From DASVVT01 sp036386415 (GTDB lineage: Bacteria > Acidobacteriota > Blastocatellia > Pyrinomonadales > Pyrinomonadaceae), in assembly GCA_036386415.1 (NCBI GenBank), contig DASVVT010000027.1, positions 62,001-126,000 on the forward strand: 64,000 nucleotides of DNA, given 5' to 3'. Below the pieces are notes generated by a model. It did not search any database. It was not told the origin of the DNA and worked only from the letters and a program-made list of their open reading frames with translations. The translations under genes were made by a program, and so were the position numbers. Positions 19,301-27,911 of the stretch are shown piece by piece; position 1 is the stretch's first letter; the number at the start of each line of letters is the position of its first letter.

Positions 19301-20369
19301 AACGATACTTGACGATGCCCTGCCCCAGCGAGGGCAGTGGCACTTCGCGGACGACAGGAGTTTCAGAGGCTTCGCGAAACGCCTCATAATTGAAGAAGAA
19401 GAAGGCGCGATCCTTTTTGATCGGCCCGCCGATTGAGCCGCCGTAGACGTTGCGCAGCAGTTGCGGGCGCGGCGCGCGCGGGTCGCCCACCTTTTTCTCT
19501 CCGGTCTGAACCGGCAGGTCTTCTGCCGTGTAACGGCCAGCCGCGTTATTAAAGAAGTCGTTGGCGGTCGTGACCGTGTTGCGGTGAAATTCATAGAGCG
19601 ATCCGTGGAATTCGTTGGTGCCGCTCTTGGTGACGAGCGAGACCTGCGCGCCCGAAGAGCGTCCCTGTTCGGCGTTCGGGTTGGTCGTGATGACGCGAAA
19701 CTCCTGCAAGGAATCGGGCGTCGAGCGCAGGACGCTGGCAAAGGCCTCATCGGTTACGACATCCAGACCGCGCTGCTGTTCATTGTTGTCAACTCCATCA
19801 AGGAGGACGTTGGCCTGGTCGGAGCGCCCACCGTTGACATAGCCCGTGCGCGTCACACCGGGCTGAAGCGAGAGCAGGCCGACGACGTTGCGCGCGTTCA
19901 AGGGAAGCTGCTCGATACGTCGCGCCTCAAAGGCCGTGCCGATAGTGGCGTCCGTGGTATTCAAAGGCGCTTCTACATCGGACGAAATCGTGACCACTTC
20001 TTTGACGTCACCGACCTCAAGCTGCACATTCACATCGATGGGCGTCTCAACCAGAGCGCGCACTTCGCTCACGACAGACTTCTTGAAGCCCGTCGCTTCG
20101 GTTTCCACACGGTATGTGCCGGGCGGCACGGCGCTGAAAGAGTAGGTGCCGTCTTCGCCGGTCACCTGGGTGCGTGTAAAGTTTCTTTCCACGTTTGTGA
20201 GCGTTACGCTGGCGCCGACGACAGCCTTCCCCTGCTGGTCTGTCACCGTGCCTCGCACTGAAGATGTGCCGGTCTGGGCTATGACAGCGCTGCCACAGAA
20301 GACCAGCGAGAGGAGAAGCCCGCAAAGCATCCACGCTGCGCGGTGGATGGACAACCTTTGTCCTTTCAT
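16380..20369 (-). CDS. TonB-dependent receptor with carboxypeptidase-regulatory-like N-terminal domain
   Basis: A 1,329-residue outer-membrane protein of the large acidobacterial Oar/TonB receptor type, thought to import oligosaccharides or other nutrients. The signal peptide ends near AVIAQTG. A beta-sandwich regulatory-like domain at about 35-120 (VRGTVTDQQGKAVVGASVTL, YSFSAVPPGTYRVE) precedes a plug domain (ARNVVGLLSLQPGVTRTG, NGGRSDQANVLLDGVDNN). The rest is a barrel with repeated aromatic strands, ending MQFALRYQF with the C-terminal Phe typical of outer-membrane proteins. The second ATG (20369) is the start because GGAGG lies 5 bp before it. It is a single-gene unit between a probable promoter and a strong terminator. 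It interrupts the trp gene series. The substrate is unknown. Confidence 0.93.
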   Translation of the reverse strand: MKGQRLSIHRAAWMLCGLLLSLVFCGSAVIAQTGTSSVRGTVTDQQGKAVVGASVTLTNVERNFTRTQVTGEDGTYSFSAVPPGTYRVETEATGFKKSVVSEVRALVETPIDVNVQLEVGDVKEVVTISSDVEAPLNTTDATIGTAFEARRIEQLPLNARNVVGLLSLQPGVTRTGYVNGGRSDQANVLLDGVDNNEQQRGLDVVTDEAFASVLRSTPDSLQEFRVITTNPNAEQGRSSGAQVSLVTKSGTNEFHGSLYEFHRNTVTTANDFFNNAAGRYTAEDLPVQTGEKKVGDPRAPRPQLLRNVYGGSIGGPIKKDRAFFFFNYEAFREASETPVVREVPLPSLGQGIVKYRCSTDGPDPALNAQCAAAGGIISLTPSDINTGYVLANGDTPGINPATLAVIANAASKYPANDTSVGDGLNTAGFRFNVKTPARLNTFITRLDFNLTDRQTLFLRGNYQWDHVTHNVYGGPDCGIDFTADNIQCFPDSPALTIWNHPFGIAAGHTWTISSNLINRFTYGFTRAAFTDSGESTDNSAVFRFIFAPQGFRRGLSRVTPVHNFVDDVSWIKGNHTFGFGGNVRFIRNSRISSARSFDEAVINPSYYNFSGAVLLDLLTHVEHVDGEDIVVPTFPEVSGDTNDLRDALASVIGRYSQYSANLVYDKSGQLQSVGTPTNRTFATEEYELYWQDSWRIRPNLTLSYGLRWSTSTPVYEKNGLQVRPTPSLGQYFQQRVESSANGVPFNDPITFDLAGKANNQPGYYKQDWNNFAPSVAVAWSPDFGDNFFGRLIGRNGKSVIRGGFRMTYDRIGSQLAVNFDLNSLAGFTSARNINANTFDIVEGRTIGGLGPLFTGFDPNVRNLDFPGSTGPIPTNLIFPLTVPADEDQRIEVSLDDTIETPYNYSVNLSYGRELGKGLSFEASYVGRFARKLLATRDIMQLNNIRDPQSGMTFYQAMNLLIDARYANTPITALAPIPFFENLFPFQPEWWGDTSLTATQASYAWIAPEALGGAGITDYTFVQLIWDDSPTCTSCPFGGGPSRFNNTFYQPQFAALSAFSTVARSNYNALQLSLRQRWGNNVAFDFNYTLSHSLDNASGLQSSTSYGTAFIVNALFPDLAYADSDFDARHIINANWLIGLPFGRGKAFLSDSNKYVNGLLGGWELNGIFRWNSGLPVQTPFDCCVWATNWNVQSNGVRIGPIRSSPTAEGSPNLFSDPVAAYQSFRNARSGEIGDRNVLRGEPYMSLDLGLTKTFKMPWENHSLQFRWEVFNVTNTQRFDALTISDLSLGQDPFLGGEPGPDFGRFTSTQTPLNETKAGRVMQFALRYQF

Positions 20370-20585
20370 ATAAGCCTCCAATTATCTTCCAGGGACCCTC
20401 CGCAGAGCGTCCCGAGCCCTGAAGTGAAGAAGAAAGGCTGCGGCGAACTTTAGGAAGAAGCCCCAGGAGCCCGCCGAAGCAATAGACTAGAGCGACCAGA
20501 TTCTCGGACGGATGAGTATCTGTCAAACCTGATTTTAGAGCTGTGATGCTGATGAATGATCCGTCGCAGAGAACGGGTACGAGGA

Positions 20586-20613
20586 GTTATACCAGATTCT
20601 CGATTACAGTCAA
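20586..20613 (-). promoter_or_regulatory. Candidate promoter of the TonB-receptor gene
   Basis: Minus strand TTGACT (20608-20613), a 16-bp spacer and TATAAC (20586-20591), giving a leader of roughly 210 nt. The stretch 20370-20815 holds no gene. A small hairpin ACGGATT/AATCCGT lies near 20788-20807. Confidence 0.45.
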
Positions 20614-20815
20614 TATAAATAAGCAACTGTTATTCCGAGCGCTTAACCGACCTGTGGCTCACGCATTTCCGGCCAAAAGCGAATCATCACGGCGGGCGAT
20701 AAGAAAAAGCGGGACACGCGCATCCAATTTTTTGAATGTAAGCAAAAATTTGAAGACAGCCTGTGCCAGAGAGTTGTAGTTATTGGAACGGATTCTATTA
20801 ATCCGTATGGAGGCA

Positions 20816-20918
20816 CTTAAACGCTGGAGGACGCAAAGGTATGCGCGCAAAGGTCGCAGAGAATAACTTCTTTGCGCTCTCCAGCGTCTTCCTCCTTTGT
20901 GTCCTTTGCGTTTAGTTC
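20816..20918. repeat. Nonamer-type inverted repeat
   Basis: Left arm 20816-20863 (TTAAACGCTGGAGGACGC...) and right arm 20868-20918 (...GTCCTTTGCGTTTAG) are imperfect reverse complements built from a 9-nt GCAAAGGAC-like word. It lies 25 bp past the stop of the GGDEF gene. Confidence 0.75.
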
Positions 20919-20943
20919 TCCTCTTTTTCTATCACTCACTTAT

Positions 20944-21879
20944 TTAGGCGGCACTAATTACTGGAGCCATAGCCGTGCGGTCGCGCCCTTCATGCTTGGC
21001 ACGGTAGAGCGCTGCATCACTGGCGGCGAAGAGGCTGCGCTCTGAAGTCGCGTGCGCGGGGCAGGCGGCGACGCCGAGGCTGGCCGTCACCTGGCCTATG
21101 CCTTCGAGCGACTCTGCCGCAATGACGTAGCGGAGGCGTTCGGCGGCAGCAAGGGCCTTGACGTCGTCTGTCCCCGCCAGCAGCAGGGCGAACTCTTCTC
21201 CGCCGAGGCGCGCCGCCGTGTCGTTATCGCGTGAAAGCTGCATGAGCGAGCTGGCGAGATGGCGTATCACGATGTCGCCAGCCGAATGTCCGTGCTCGTC
21301 GTTGATACGCTTGAGATGATCTATATCGACGAGCAGCAACGCGCACGGGACGCCGTAGCGTCGCCACCTTTCGACCTCCTGACCGAGCGCGGTGCGGAAA
21401 CGCCGCCGGTTCAAAAGACCCGTCAAGTAATCGCGATCAGCCTCTGCGCGCAGGCGTTCCATCGTCAGGCGGAGTGCGACCAGTTGCGCCGTGCGCGCCA
21501 GGAGCAGGTCAAGATGGGCAGGCACTTGAAAATAGTCGAAGGCTCCCGTTTGAAAGGCTGCGCTGCGCAGATCAACCGTCGCTTCCGCTGCTCCGACCAG
21601 AACGAGCGGCACGCCGTCCTGCGCACGGGCCAGCATGCGCGCCAGCTCGGCGGCGCTGATCCCCTTCAGGCCCACGTCCGCGATGACGACGTGCGGGCGC
21701 GTGCGGCTGAGCGCCACGAGCGCGGCCAGGCTGCCCGTCACCCCGACGGTGCATAAGCCCGCGCTCTCAAGCGCGGGGGCGTAGGCGCTTCCAGCCGCTT
21801 CATCCGTGACCAGCAGGACGCGGCCTTGATCGCGCCGCTGCGTGCGGTCGATAGTCGTAGCTTGCACTGGTGCGCTCAT
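20944..21879 (-). CDS. Diguanylate cyclase with degenerate receiver domain
   Basis: A 311-residue GGDEF protein that should make cyclic di-GMP from two GTP. Residues about 20-135 form a receiver-like domain (RVLLVTDEAA, VVIADVGLKG), but the usual lysine near its end is replaced (FDYFQVPAH), so phospho-signalling may be altered. The GGDEF domain follows: DYLTGLLNRRRF, VDIDHLKRINDEHGH and the active loop RLGGEEFALLL. An inhibitory I-site RDND stands exactly five residues before GGEEF. The start MSAPVQ at 21879 is chosen; an upstream TTG frame lacks homology and a ribosome binding site. It lies between trpF and the TonB receptor. Confidence 0.88.
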   Translation of the reverse strand: MSAPVQATTIDRTQRRDQGRVLLVTDEAAGSAYAPALESAGLCTVGVTGSLAALVALSRTRPHVVIADVGLKGISAAELARMLARAQDGVPLVLVGAAEATVDLRSAAFQTGAFDYFQVPAHLDLLLARTAQLVALRLTMERLRAEADRDYLTGLLNRRRFRTALGQEVERWRRYGVPCALLLVDIDHLKRINDEHGHSAGDIVIRHLASSLMQLSRDNDTAARLGGEEFALLLAGTDDVKALAAAERLRYVIAAESLEGIGQVTASLGVAACPAHATSERSLFAASDAALYRAKHEGRDRTAMAPVISAA

Positions 21880-22024
21880 AAGATTCGGTTCGCCGTTGAT
21901 AGCTTCGAGTCTGGTGTAAAAGGGAATGATGAGGGATGCGTAGCGAACTTGCGACAAGCTTCGCTCTTCTGGGGCACAATGCGCATTTCACGGCCCAAGC
22001 ATAACCGATGTGGGCGGCATGGCG

Positions 22025-22648
22025 TCAAGGTTTAACATGCGCGGCGGCGATAAAGGCTTCGACGCGTGATGAATCCTTGCGCCCGGGAGCGAATTCCAGG
22101 CGGCTGCATGCATCCACCGCGTAGGGTTCGACTACCCGAATCGCCTCCGCCACATTTTCGGGTGCGAGCCCGCCCGCGAGAAAGAGTTTCGGGACCAGCT
22201 CGCGCGTCCGGCGCGCTAAACGCCAGTCGATCATGCGTCCCGTGCCGCCGCGCGCTGGCCCGGCAAAGGCGTCGAGCAAGACGGCATCCGTCTCATAGCG
22301 GGCGGCGCTCTCAGGCCGGAAATCCCTTGTCACGCGCAGCGCCTTGATGACGAAACGATCTTTCAGCGCGCGGCAGTAATCAATAGATTCGTCTCCGTGC
22401 AGTTGCAACGCCGACACGCGCGCGCGATCAGCGATGCGCGCCACAACCTCCGGCCTGCCTTCGTTGACGAACACTCCAACCGTCAGCACCCTTGCCGGAA
22501 GCTGTTCGATGATGTGTTGCGCCGCCTCCGGCTCAATGTAACGCGGGCTGCCTTGATAAAAGTTGAATCCGAGCGCGTCCGCCCCGGCGCGCAACGCCAC
22601 GAGCGCGTCCTCCAGATTCGTGATGCCACAGATTTTGACTTGAACCAT
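22025..22648 (-). CDS. trpF: Phosphoribosylanthranilate isomerase
   Basis: TrpF performs the Amadori rearrangement of phosphoribosylanthranilate in tryptophan synthesis. The start MVQVKICGITNLEDA has the catalytic Cys. VGVFVNEG, LQLHGDES, the catalytic Asp in LLDAFA and the phosphate loop LFLAGGLAPENV are present, as is DACSRLEFAPGRKD near the end. In most homologues the last block reads DVSSGVE; here it is DACSRLE. Length (207) is normal. It lies downstream of trpC across a heptamer repeat. Confidence 0.94.
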   Translation of the reverse strand: MVQVKICGITNLEDALVALRAGADALGFNFYQGSPRYIEPEAAQHIIEQLPARVLTVGVFVNEGRPEVVARIADRARVSALQLHGDESIDYCRALKDRFVIKALRVTRDFRPESAARYETDAVLLDAFAGPARGGTGRMIDWRLARRTRELVPKLFLAGGLAPENVAEAIRVVEPYAVDACSRLEFAPGRKDSSRVEAFIAAAHVKP

Positions 22649-22654
22649 GATTAA

Positions 22655-22805
22655 AAAGCAGTAGACAGTCGTCAGTAGTCAGTAGCCAGTAGATAAAACA
22701 GCAGCCCTACTCTTTGTTGATTACTATGATTTATGATGAGTGCCGTTAACCACATCGCCGGATTTTCTTTCCTACTGGCTACTGACTACTGTCTACTGTC
22801 TACTT
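22655..22805. repeat. Heptamer inverted repeat, word CAGTAGT/CAGTAGA (family A)
   Basis: Left arm 22658-22692 and right arm 22769-22805. The interior contains GTTAACCACATCGCCGG and GGATTTTCTTTCCTACTG, nearly matching 14230-14366. It fills the trpC-trpF gap. The last codons and stop of trpC (TAG, 22786-22788) lie inside the right arm. Confidence 0.9.
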
Positions 22806-23589
22806 CCCCAATCATTTCGCGCAAGGTGGCGTCGGGTTGAGCGGAGCGCATGAGGGTCTCGCCGATGAGGAAGCCTTGATAGCCCAGAGCGCGCAGACGG
22901 CGCAGATCATCTCCTGAGCGGAGGCCGCTTTCGGCCACCAGCATCACACCCGACGAAGCTGCGTGGGCGAGCTCAACAGATACGTCGAGCGAGACTTTGA
23001 ACGAACGCAGGTCGCGGTTATTGACGCCGACGAGCGTGGCGCGCGCGGCTTCGGCGCGACGCAGCTCGTCTTCTGTATGCACTTCTACCAGCGCATCCAT
23101 GCTGAGATCGTCCTCCGTGATGCGCCGCAGGCGTGCGAGCATTTCATCATCGAGGGCAGCGACGATCAGGAGCAGCGCGTCTGCGCCCGCCGCCGCCGAC
23201 TCGTACAGTTGATACTCGTCGAAAATGAAATCCTTGCGCAGCACAGGGATTTTCACAGCCCCGCGAACGGCGCGCAGGTCTTCGAGCGAGCCCTGGAAGC
23301 GATCCTCTTCGGTCAAGACAGAGATGGCCGCCGCGCCGCCCGCCTCATAGTGGCGCGCAATCCGGGCTGGCTCGGCGTCGGCGCAAATCGCTCCCTTCGA
23401 TGGCGACGCGCGCTTGAACTCTGCGATCACGTTCACGCGCTCATGTCGGAGGGCAAGACTCAGCGCATGCGGCTGAGAGTTGCGCCGCACCTCTTCAGCC
23501 TGAGCGCGCAATTCGTCCACCGCACCCCGCTTCCTCGCTCCTTCCAGCCGCGCTCTCTTGAGCGCCATCATCTCCGTCAGAAAATCCAT
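22786..23589 (-). CDS. trpC: Indole-3-glycerol phosphate synthase
   Basis: TrpC closes the indole ring from CdRP to give indole-3-glycerol phosphate. It shows VIAEFKRASPSKG, the catalytic Lys in IPVLRKDFIFDEYQLYE, the Glu in DALVEVHTEDEL and VGVNNRDLRSF, with AESGLRSGDDL at the phosphate site. The ATG at 23589 (MDFLTEMM) is chosen; a longer frame exists only because the upstream heptamer repeat happens to be open. The C-terminus ends EMIGEVDSRQ, and the last five residues and the stop are encoded by the next heptamer repeat. Confidence 0.95.
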   Translation of the reverse strand: MDFLTEMMALKRARLEGARKRGAVDELRAQAEEVRRNSQPHALSLALRHERVNVIAEFKRASPSKGAICADAEPARIARHYEAGGAAAISVLTEEDRFQGSLEDLRAVRGAVKIPVLRKDFIFDEYQLYESAAAGADALLLIVAALDDEMLARLRRITEDDLSMDALVEVHTEDELRRAEAARATLVGVNNRDLRSFKVSLDVSVELAHAASSGVMLVAESGLRSGDDLRRLRALGYQGFLIGETLMRSAQPDATLREMIGEVDSRQ

Positions 23590-23596
23590 GCTAAAA

Positions 23597-23713
23597 AGTT
23601 TGTCCGTTGTCCGTGGTCGTTGGTCAGTTGTTTGTGTAGCGACACTTGCGTCATCCAGCTTCAAGTACGGGTAGCGAAACCACGGACAACTGACCACTGA
23701 CCACGGACAAACA
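23597..23713. repeat. Heptamer inverted repeat, word GTCCGTG/GTCAGTT (family C)
   Basis: Left arm 23601-23632 (GTCCGTT-GTCCGTG-GTCGTTG-GTCAGTT) and right arm 23679-23713, whose reverse complement reads GTCCGTG-GTCAGTG-GTCAGTT-GTCCGTG. It fills the trpD-trpC gap exactly, starting two bases past the trpD stop and ending 8 bp before the trpC start. Confidence 0.9.
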
Positions 23714-23714
23714 T

Positions 23715-24815
23715 TTACCTGTTCGTCGCTTCGACCAGTTGATCCAGTTTGGCGAGCGCTGCACCGCTGTCTATACTCTCTTCCGCGAGTCGCGCCGCCC
23801 CGCTCAGGTCAGAGGCGTGGCCTCCGACAAAGAGTGCCGCCGCCGCGTTTGCCGTCACAAGAGCGCGCGCCTCGTCACGTCTTGCGCACTCCAGCACCGC
23901 GCGAATCGTCAGCGCGTTAGCTTCCGCATCGCCACCGCGCAGGTGAGACAGCTCCGCACGCTCAAGCCCGAAATCCTCCGGCGCAACCTCAAAAGTCCTG
24001 ACCTGGCCGTCGCGTGCTTCCGCGACGAACGTCTCGCACGCAAGCGTCACCTCGTCAAGACCATCCGCGCCGTGAACCACCCAGGCATGTTCCGTCCCCA
24101 GTGCGACGAGCGCGTTTGCCAGCGGCTCTGCGAGCGCCTGATGCCAGACGCCGATCAACTGTCGCGTCGCACCCGCAGGATTCGTCAGGGGCCCCAGCAG
24201 GTTGAAGGTCGTATGCACGCCCAGCTCGCGGCGCACGCTCGCCACGCGCGCCGTCGCCCCGTGATAGAGGGGCGCGAACATGAAGCAGATGCCGATCTCG
24301 TTGAGACAACGCTCTGAGACTTCAGGGGCAACCGCAACCTGAACGCCGAGCGCCGTCAAAACGTCCGCGCTTCCCGAACGGCTCGTCGCCGCGCGGCTGC
24401 CATGCTTGGCGACCGGCAGCCCTGCGCCCGCGATGACGAATGCGGCGGCGGTCGAGACATTGAAAGTCTTGGCGAAGCTTGAGCCCGTGCCCGCCGTGTC
24501 TATGAAACTCGCGTGGCGGGAATTGATGCGCACGGCACGCGCACGCATCGCCTGTGCCATCCCCGCGAGTTCTTCCACTGTCTCGCCTTTGACCGCCAGC
24601 GCCACGAGCGCCGCCGCGATCTGCGCATCGGTCGCTTCGCCATCGAGAAGCGCGTCGAGCAGTAGGGTGGCCTCCTCGCGCCGTAAATCTTCGCCGCGCA
24701 TGAGGCGGAGCAAAAGAGCGCGCAGTCCCGTCGCCGCCTGCGGCTCATCCTTTCGCGCCGGAGTCGGTAAAAGCCATGCTGGTCTATGCGCATGGTCTGT
24801 TTTCTCTTCCGTCAT
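23715..24815 (-). CDS. trpD: Anthranilate phosphoribosyltransferase
   Basis: TrpD joins anthranilate and phosphoribosyl pyrophosphate. Diagnostic blocks are DTAGTGSSFAKTFNVSTAAAF, AKHGSRAATSRSGSADVLTALG and FAPLYHGA, followed by FNLLGPLTNPA, and GADGLDEVTL closer to the C-terminus. Typical residues KHGNR are HGSRA here, a mild variant. The N-terminal extension (about 25 residues, MTEEKTDHAHRP...) is longer than in E. coli-type stand-alone forms. It is the first of three consecutive trp genes (D, C, F), each separated by a heptamer repeat. The kinase gene lies just upstream. Confidence 0.95.
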   Translation of the reverse strand: MTEEKTDHAHRPAWLLPTPARKDEPQAATGLRALLLRLMRGEDLRREEATLLLDALLDGEATDAQIAAALVALAVKGETVEELAGMAQAMRARAVRINSRHASFIDTAGTGSSFAKTFNVSTAAAFVIAGAGLPVAKHGSRAATSRSGSADVLTALGVQVAVAPEVSERCLNEIGICFMFAPLYHGATARVASVRRELGVHTTFNLLGPLTNPAGATRQLIGVWHQALAEPLANALVALGTEHAWVVHGADGLDEVTLACETFVAEARDGQVRTFEVAPEDFGLERAELSHLRGGDAEANALTIRAVLECARRDEARALVTANAAAALFVGGHASDLSGAARLAEESIDSGAALAKLDQLVEATNR

Positions 24816-24939
24816 ACTAATCCGCAGTCAGGAGACAATGTGTGCGCGCGTGGCACGGCTGATAGATTAAGCCAATCAGAGAAACTTATCTATACTGTGA
24901 TCAGCATTCGGGGCTGCGGCTGGCGCTCAAAGAAACTTC

Positions 24940-27750
24940 TCAGGATGTAAGCTTCATGCGCTGGAGCAGGCCTAAAAAGCGCGGGTCGGAGCGGAGCGGA
25001 TCGAAGTACTGATCTACTTTGAGCCAGATCAATCGGCTGGAGCGCTCCTCAAATGCTTTGTCGAGTTGCTCAAACGCCTTGTCATACTCGCCAAGCCCTA
25101 TGTAGCTGACGGCGAAATCGTAAGGCGAGATCGGCTCCCGCCTGGATATCTCTTTCAACTCGTCGAGTATTTCGAGCGCCTCGCGTCTCTTACCCGCCAC
25201 CGAGTAGACGTGTCCGAGCGCACTTAAAACAATCGGTATTCGCCCCGTCAGGCTGATCCCTTTCTGGAACTCCGCAATGGCATCTTCGTACATTCCCTTC
25301 TGCTCGTAAGCCCAGCCGAGGATGGCATGGTTCGCCGGAAAGTTAGGGTCAATTTCCAGTGCCTCACGAGCCAGCTCTATGGCCCGGTCGTAGCGGCGAG
25401 CCGTGTGATAGGCGCTCGCCCAATCTCCGTACATCTTGGGCGAAAGGGGATCAATCTGATGTGCCTGCTCCGCCTCTGCGACGGCTTCGTCAAAACGCCC
25501 CCTTGCGGTCAGGTAAAAAGCGTACAACTGATGGGCGGGCGGGTAGTTCGCATTGAGACTGATGGCCTGCTTTAGCTCCCGCTCGGCAGCCGCCCAGTCC
25601 CACTCATAAAACATACTGATGCCCCCCAGCGCGGCGTGAGCCTCGCCGAGCGAATCGTCAATCTCGATGGCCTTCAGCGCCGCGCGTTTGGCCTTAGGCA
25701 TGGCCTCATGTGGGGGCAGCCACGAATTGGACGCCGACGCGGAGTAGGCGTCAGCCAACCCCGCATAAGCCAGTGCGTAGTCCGGGTCATGAGCGATAGC
25801 CTGCTCTAAATATTTAATTGCCCTCAGGTGCGATGCGGGCGTGAACTGGCTCCAGACGTAACGGCCTTTCAGGTAGAGTTGATAGGCTTCTGTGCTCTCT
25901 GTGTAACGCTTGGCGAGATTCCCCCGCTCCTCGCCCGTGAGTTCAAGCTGAAGTGCCGCCGCGACACGCTCTGAGATTGAATCCTGCACGACGAAGATGT
26001 CCGTAAACTTCCCGTCGAACGTCTCGGCCCAGAGCGGCGTCCCGTCGCTCACTCTGACCATCTGCACCGTCACCCTAATCTTATCGCCTGACCTCTGAAC
26101 CTTGCCTTCGAGGATCGAATCCACGCCCTGCTCCCGACCCGCGGCCAGCGAGTCCTTTGCGAAATCAACGTACTTGAGTACGGCGCTGGTGGGTCGCACG
26201 ACGATCTGTCTGACGTTACTCAGCTTCGTGATCAGCGCATCGGTCATGCCGATTTCCAACACTTGATCTTGACTCTTGCCGGAAAGCGGCTTGAACGGAA
26301 GCACGGCGAGGGTCTTGATACCTTGAGCCGAACCGCTCGCCGTTGAAGGTACGGCGGAAGCGGGCTCACGCGCGTTCGTCTCAGCGGGCGTCTTGTTCGG
26401 CCTGGCGAGATTGTACAGGCCGAAAACCAGGGCGGCGACCGTGAGGATTAATAACGCGAGCGCAAGCACAGCGCCCGCTTTGTGCCGCTTGAGAGAGCCT
26501 TTGATGTACTCGGCGCTCGACCATGTGCGCTCGCCTGTAACCACGGTAGTCTGTGCCGCTTGCTCCGCCGTGCCGACGCCCGCGCGCTGCGTACGGTCTC
26601 CGGCGCTCGCTTGAGACGCTCGACGCTGCTCCGGCGAGAGCGAGCGCTCGATCTCCGCGTCCAGCTCAAGCCTCTTTCTCAGACTCCGCAGGTCGATCAA
26701 CAAGTCTTTCGCCGTCTGGTAGCGCTCGTCCGCGTCCTTCGCCAGCGCCTTCTTGACGATGCGCTCTAACTCTTCGGGCACGCCTTCCACTGATTGCGAG
26801 AGCGGCGCAAGCTCCTGCTCCTGTATGGCTATGACCTGCCGGTGAACGTCCTGTCCCTCAAAGGGGACGCGGCCTGTCAGCATCTCGTAGAGAACAACGC
26901 CAAGAGACCAGATGTCCGTGCGTGCGTCCACCTCAAGCCCGCGCGACTGCTCCGGCGACATGTAGGCGACAGTCCCCATCACCATCCCCGGCTCGGTCTG
27001 AATCAGCGCCTGCGTTGGCGCGTCCGGGTCTGACGCCATAGGCGCGGCGGCGCGAGTTTTCAAGAGCTTCGCCAGGCCGAAGTCGAGCACTTTGACGATG
27101 CGGTCACGGCGTCTGACCATCACGTTCTCAGGCTTGATGTCGCGGTGAACGACGCCGACCTCGTGCGCCGCGTCCAAGGCCGCTGCCATCTGGATGGCGA
27201 TGTCTAAAACTTCGTGCAGCTTGATGCACGCGTCGCACAAGTGTCGGCGCAGGGTGACGCCGTCAATATATTCTGTGGCGATGAAGCGTCGGGAGTCTGC
27301 TTCTCCGATCTCAAAGATGGTTAAGATATTGGGATGGTTCAAACTGGAAGCGGTCTTCGCCTCCTGCTCGAAGCGCTGCATGCGCTGGCGGTCTGAGGCA
27401 AGCTCATGGGGTAAAACCTTGAGGGCGACTGTGCGCCCCAGTTTCACATCATGGGCGAGGTAGACTTCGCCCATCCCACCCCGCCCCAGTTGACGAATGA
27501 TCTTGTACTGCCCGACCACATCTCCTTCACGCAATCCGTCCGTCTCATCTGCGAAAAGCTGCGCGCCCTCTTCTATCGCCGGACGCTCCATAAAGCTGCC
27601 TGCGCGCTCGTAAGAGTCGAGCACGGACAACACACCTCGACGCAACTGCTCGTCGTCCGCGCAGACCTCATTGAGGAACGCACGCCTTTCGTCCGGCGCG
27701 CGTTCCAGCACCGACTGTAGAACTCTGTCTATCTCTTCCCACCGTTCCAT
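24940..27750 (-). CDS. Membrane Ser/Thr protein kinase with TolB-like/FlgO-type domain and TPR repeats
   Basis: A 936-residue eukaryotic-like kinase. A zinc-free N-terminal helical segment (1-75) precedes the kinase domain (about 82-370): glycine loop LGRGGMGEVY, catalytic Lys111 in VALKVL, HRDIKPENV at 202-210, DFG at 223-225 and an APE-like YMSPEQ. A single transmembrane helix follows near 430-455 (GAVLALALLILTVAALVFG). The extracytoplasmic part starts with an IKTLAVLPFKPLSG domain often found with such kinases and ends in several TPRs (YALAYAGLADAYS, PPAHQLYAFYL, PNFPANHAILGWAYEQ). The sigma factor gene lies immediately upstream, separated only by a composite repeat, so kinase and sigma factor are probably one signalling unit. 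Confidence 0.92.
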   Translation of the reverse strand: MERWEEIDRVLQSVLERAPDERRAFLNEVCADDEQLRRGVLSVLDSYERAGSFMERPAIEEGAQLFADETDGLREGDVVGQYKIIRQLGRGGMGEVYLAHDVKLGRTVALKVLPHELASDRQRMQRFEQEAKTASSLNHPNILTIFEIGEADSRRFIATEYIDGVTLRRHLCDACIKLHEVLDIAIQMAAALDAAHEVGVVHRDIKPENVMVRRRDRIVKVLDFGLAKLLKTRAAAPMASDPDAPTQALIQTEPGMVMGTVAYMSPEQSRGLEVDARTDIWSLGVVLYEMLTGRVPFEGQDVHRQVIAIQEQELAPLSQSVEGVPEELERIVKKALAKDADERYQTAKDLLIDLRSLRKRLELDAEIERSLSPEQRRASQASAGDRTQRAGVGTAEQAAQTTVVTGERTWSSAEYIKGSLKRHKAGAVLALALLILTVAALVFGLYNLARPNKTPAETNAREPASAVPSTASGSAQGIKTLAVLPFKPLSGKSQDQVLEIGMTDALITKLSNVRQIVVRPTSAVLKYVDFAKDSLAAGREQGVDSILEGKVQRSGDKIRVTVQMVRVSDGTPLWAETFDGKFTDIFVVQDSISERVAAALQLELTGEERGNLAKRYTESTEAYQLYLKGRYVWSQFTPASHLRAIKYLEQAIAHDPDYALAYAGLADAYSASASNSWLPPHEAMPKAKRAALKAIEIDDSLGEAHAALGGISMFYEWDWAAAERELKQAISLNANYPPAHQLYAFYLTARGRFDEAVAEAEQAHQIDPLSPKMYGDWASAYHTARRYDRAIELAREALEIDPNFPANHAILGWAYEQKGMYEDAIAEFQKGISLTGRIPIVLSALGHVYSVAGKRREALEILDELKEISRREPISPYDFAVSYIGLGEYDKAFEQLDKAFEERSSRLIWLKVDQYFDPLRSDPRFLGLLQRMKLTS

Positions 27751-27754
27751 AAAT

Positions 27755-27911
27755 GCAGTGATGAGTGACGAGTGATAAGTGGCGAGTCAAAGGCAATATG
27801 GAGTCTGAAGGCTGGAGTCGTGAGTCCGAAGCCAACTCGATAAGGTTTTTGCTTTTAACTTCAGACTCCAGACTTCAGACTCGTGAGTCGTCACTCATCC
27901 CTCGTCACTGC
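27755..27911. repeat. Composite heptamer inverted repeat (two word families nested)
   Basis: Outer arms 27755-27788 and 27878-27911 use the word GAGTGAC/GATGAGT. Inner arms around 27800-27826 and 27859-27885 use GAGTCTG/AAGGCTG, the family also found inside murB. It lies between the sigma factor and kinase genes. The sigma-factor stop codon TGA (27891-27893) and its last codons lie inside the right outer arm. Confidence 0.85.

Noticed and set aside
23590..23697. N-terminal extension of TrpC through the heptamer repeat
   Set aside because: The extension is only an open reading of the repeat; TrpC homology starts at 23589.
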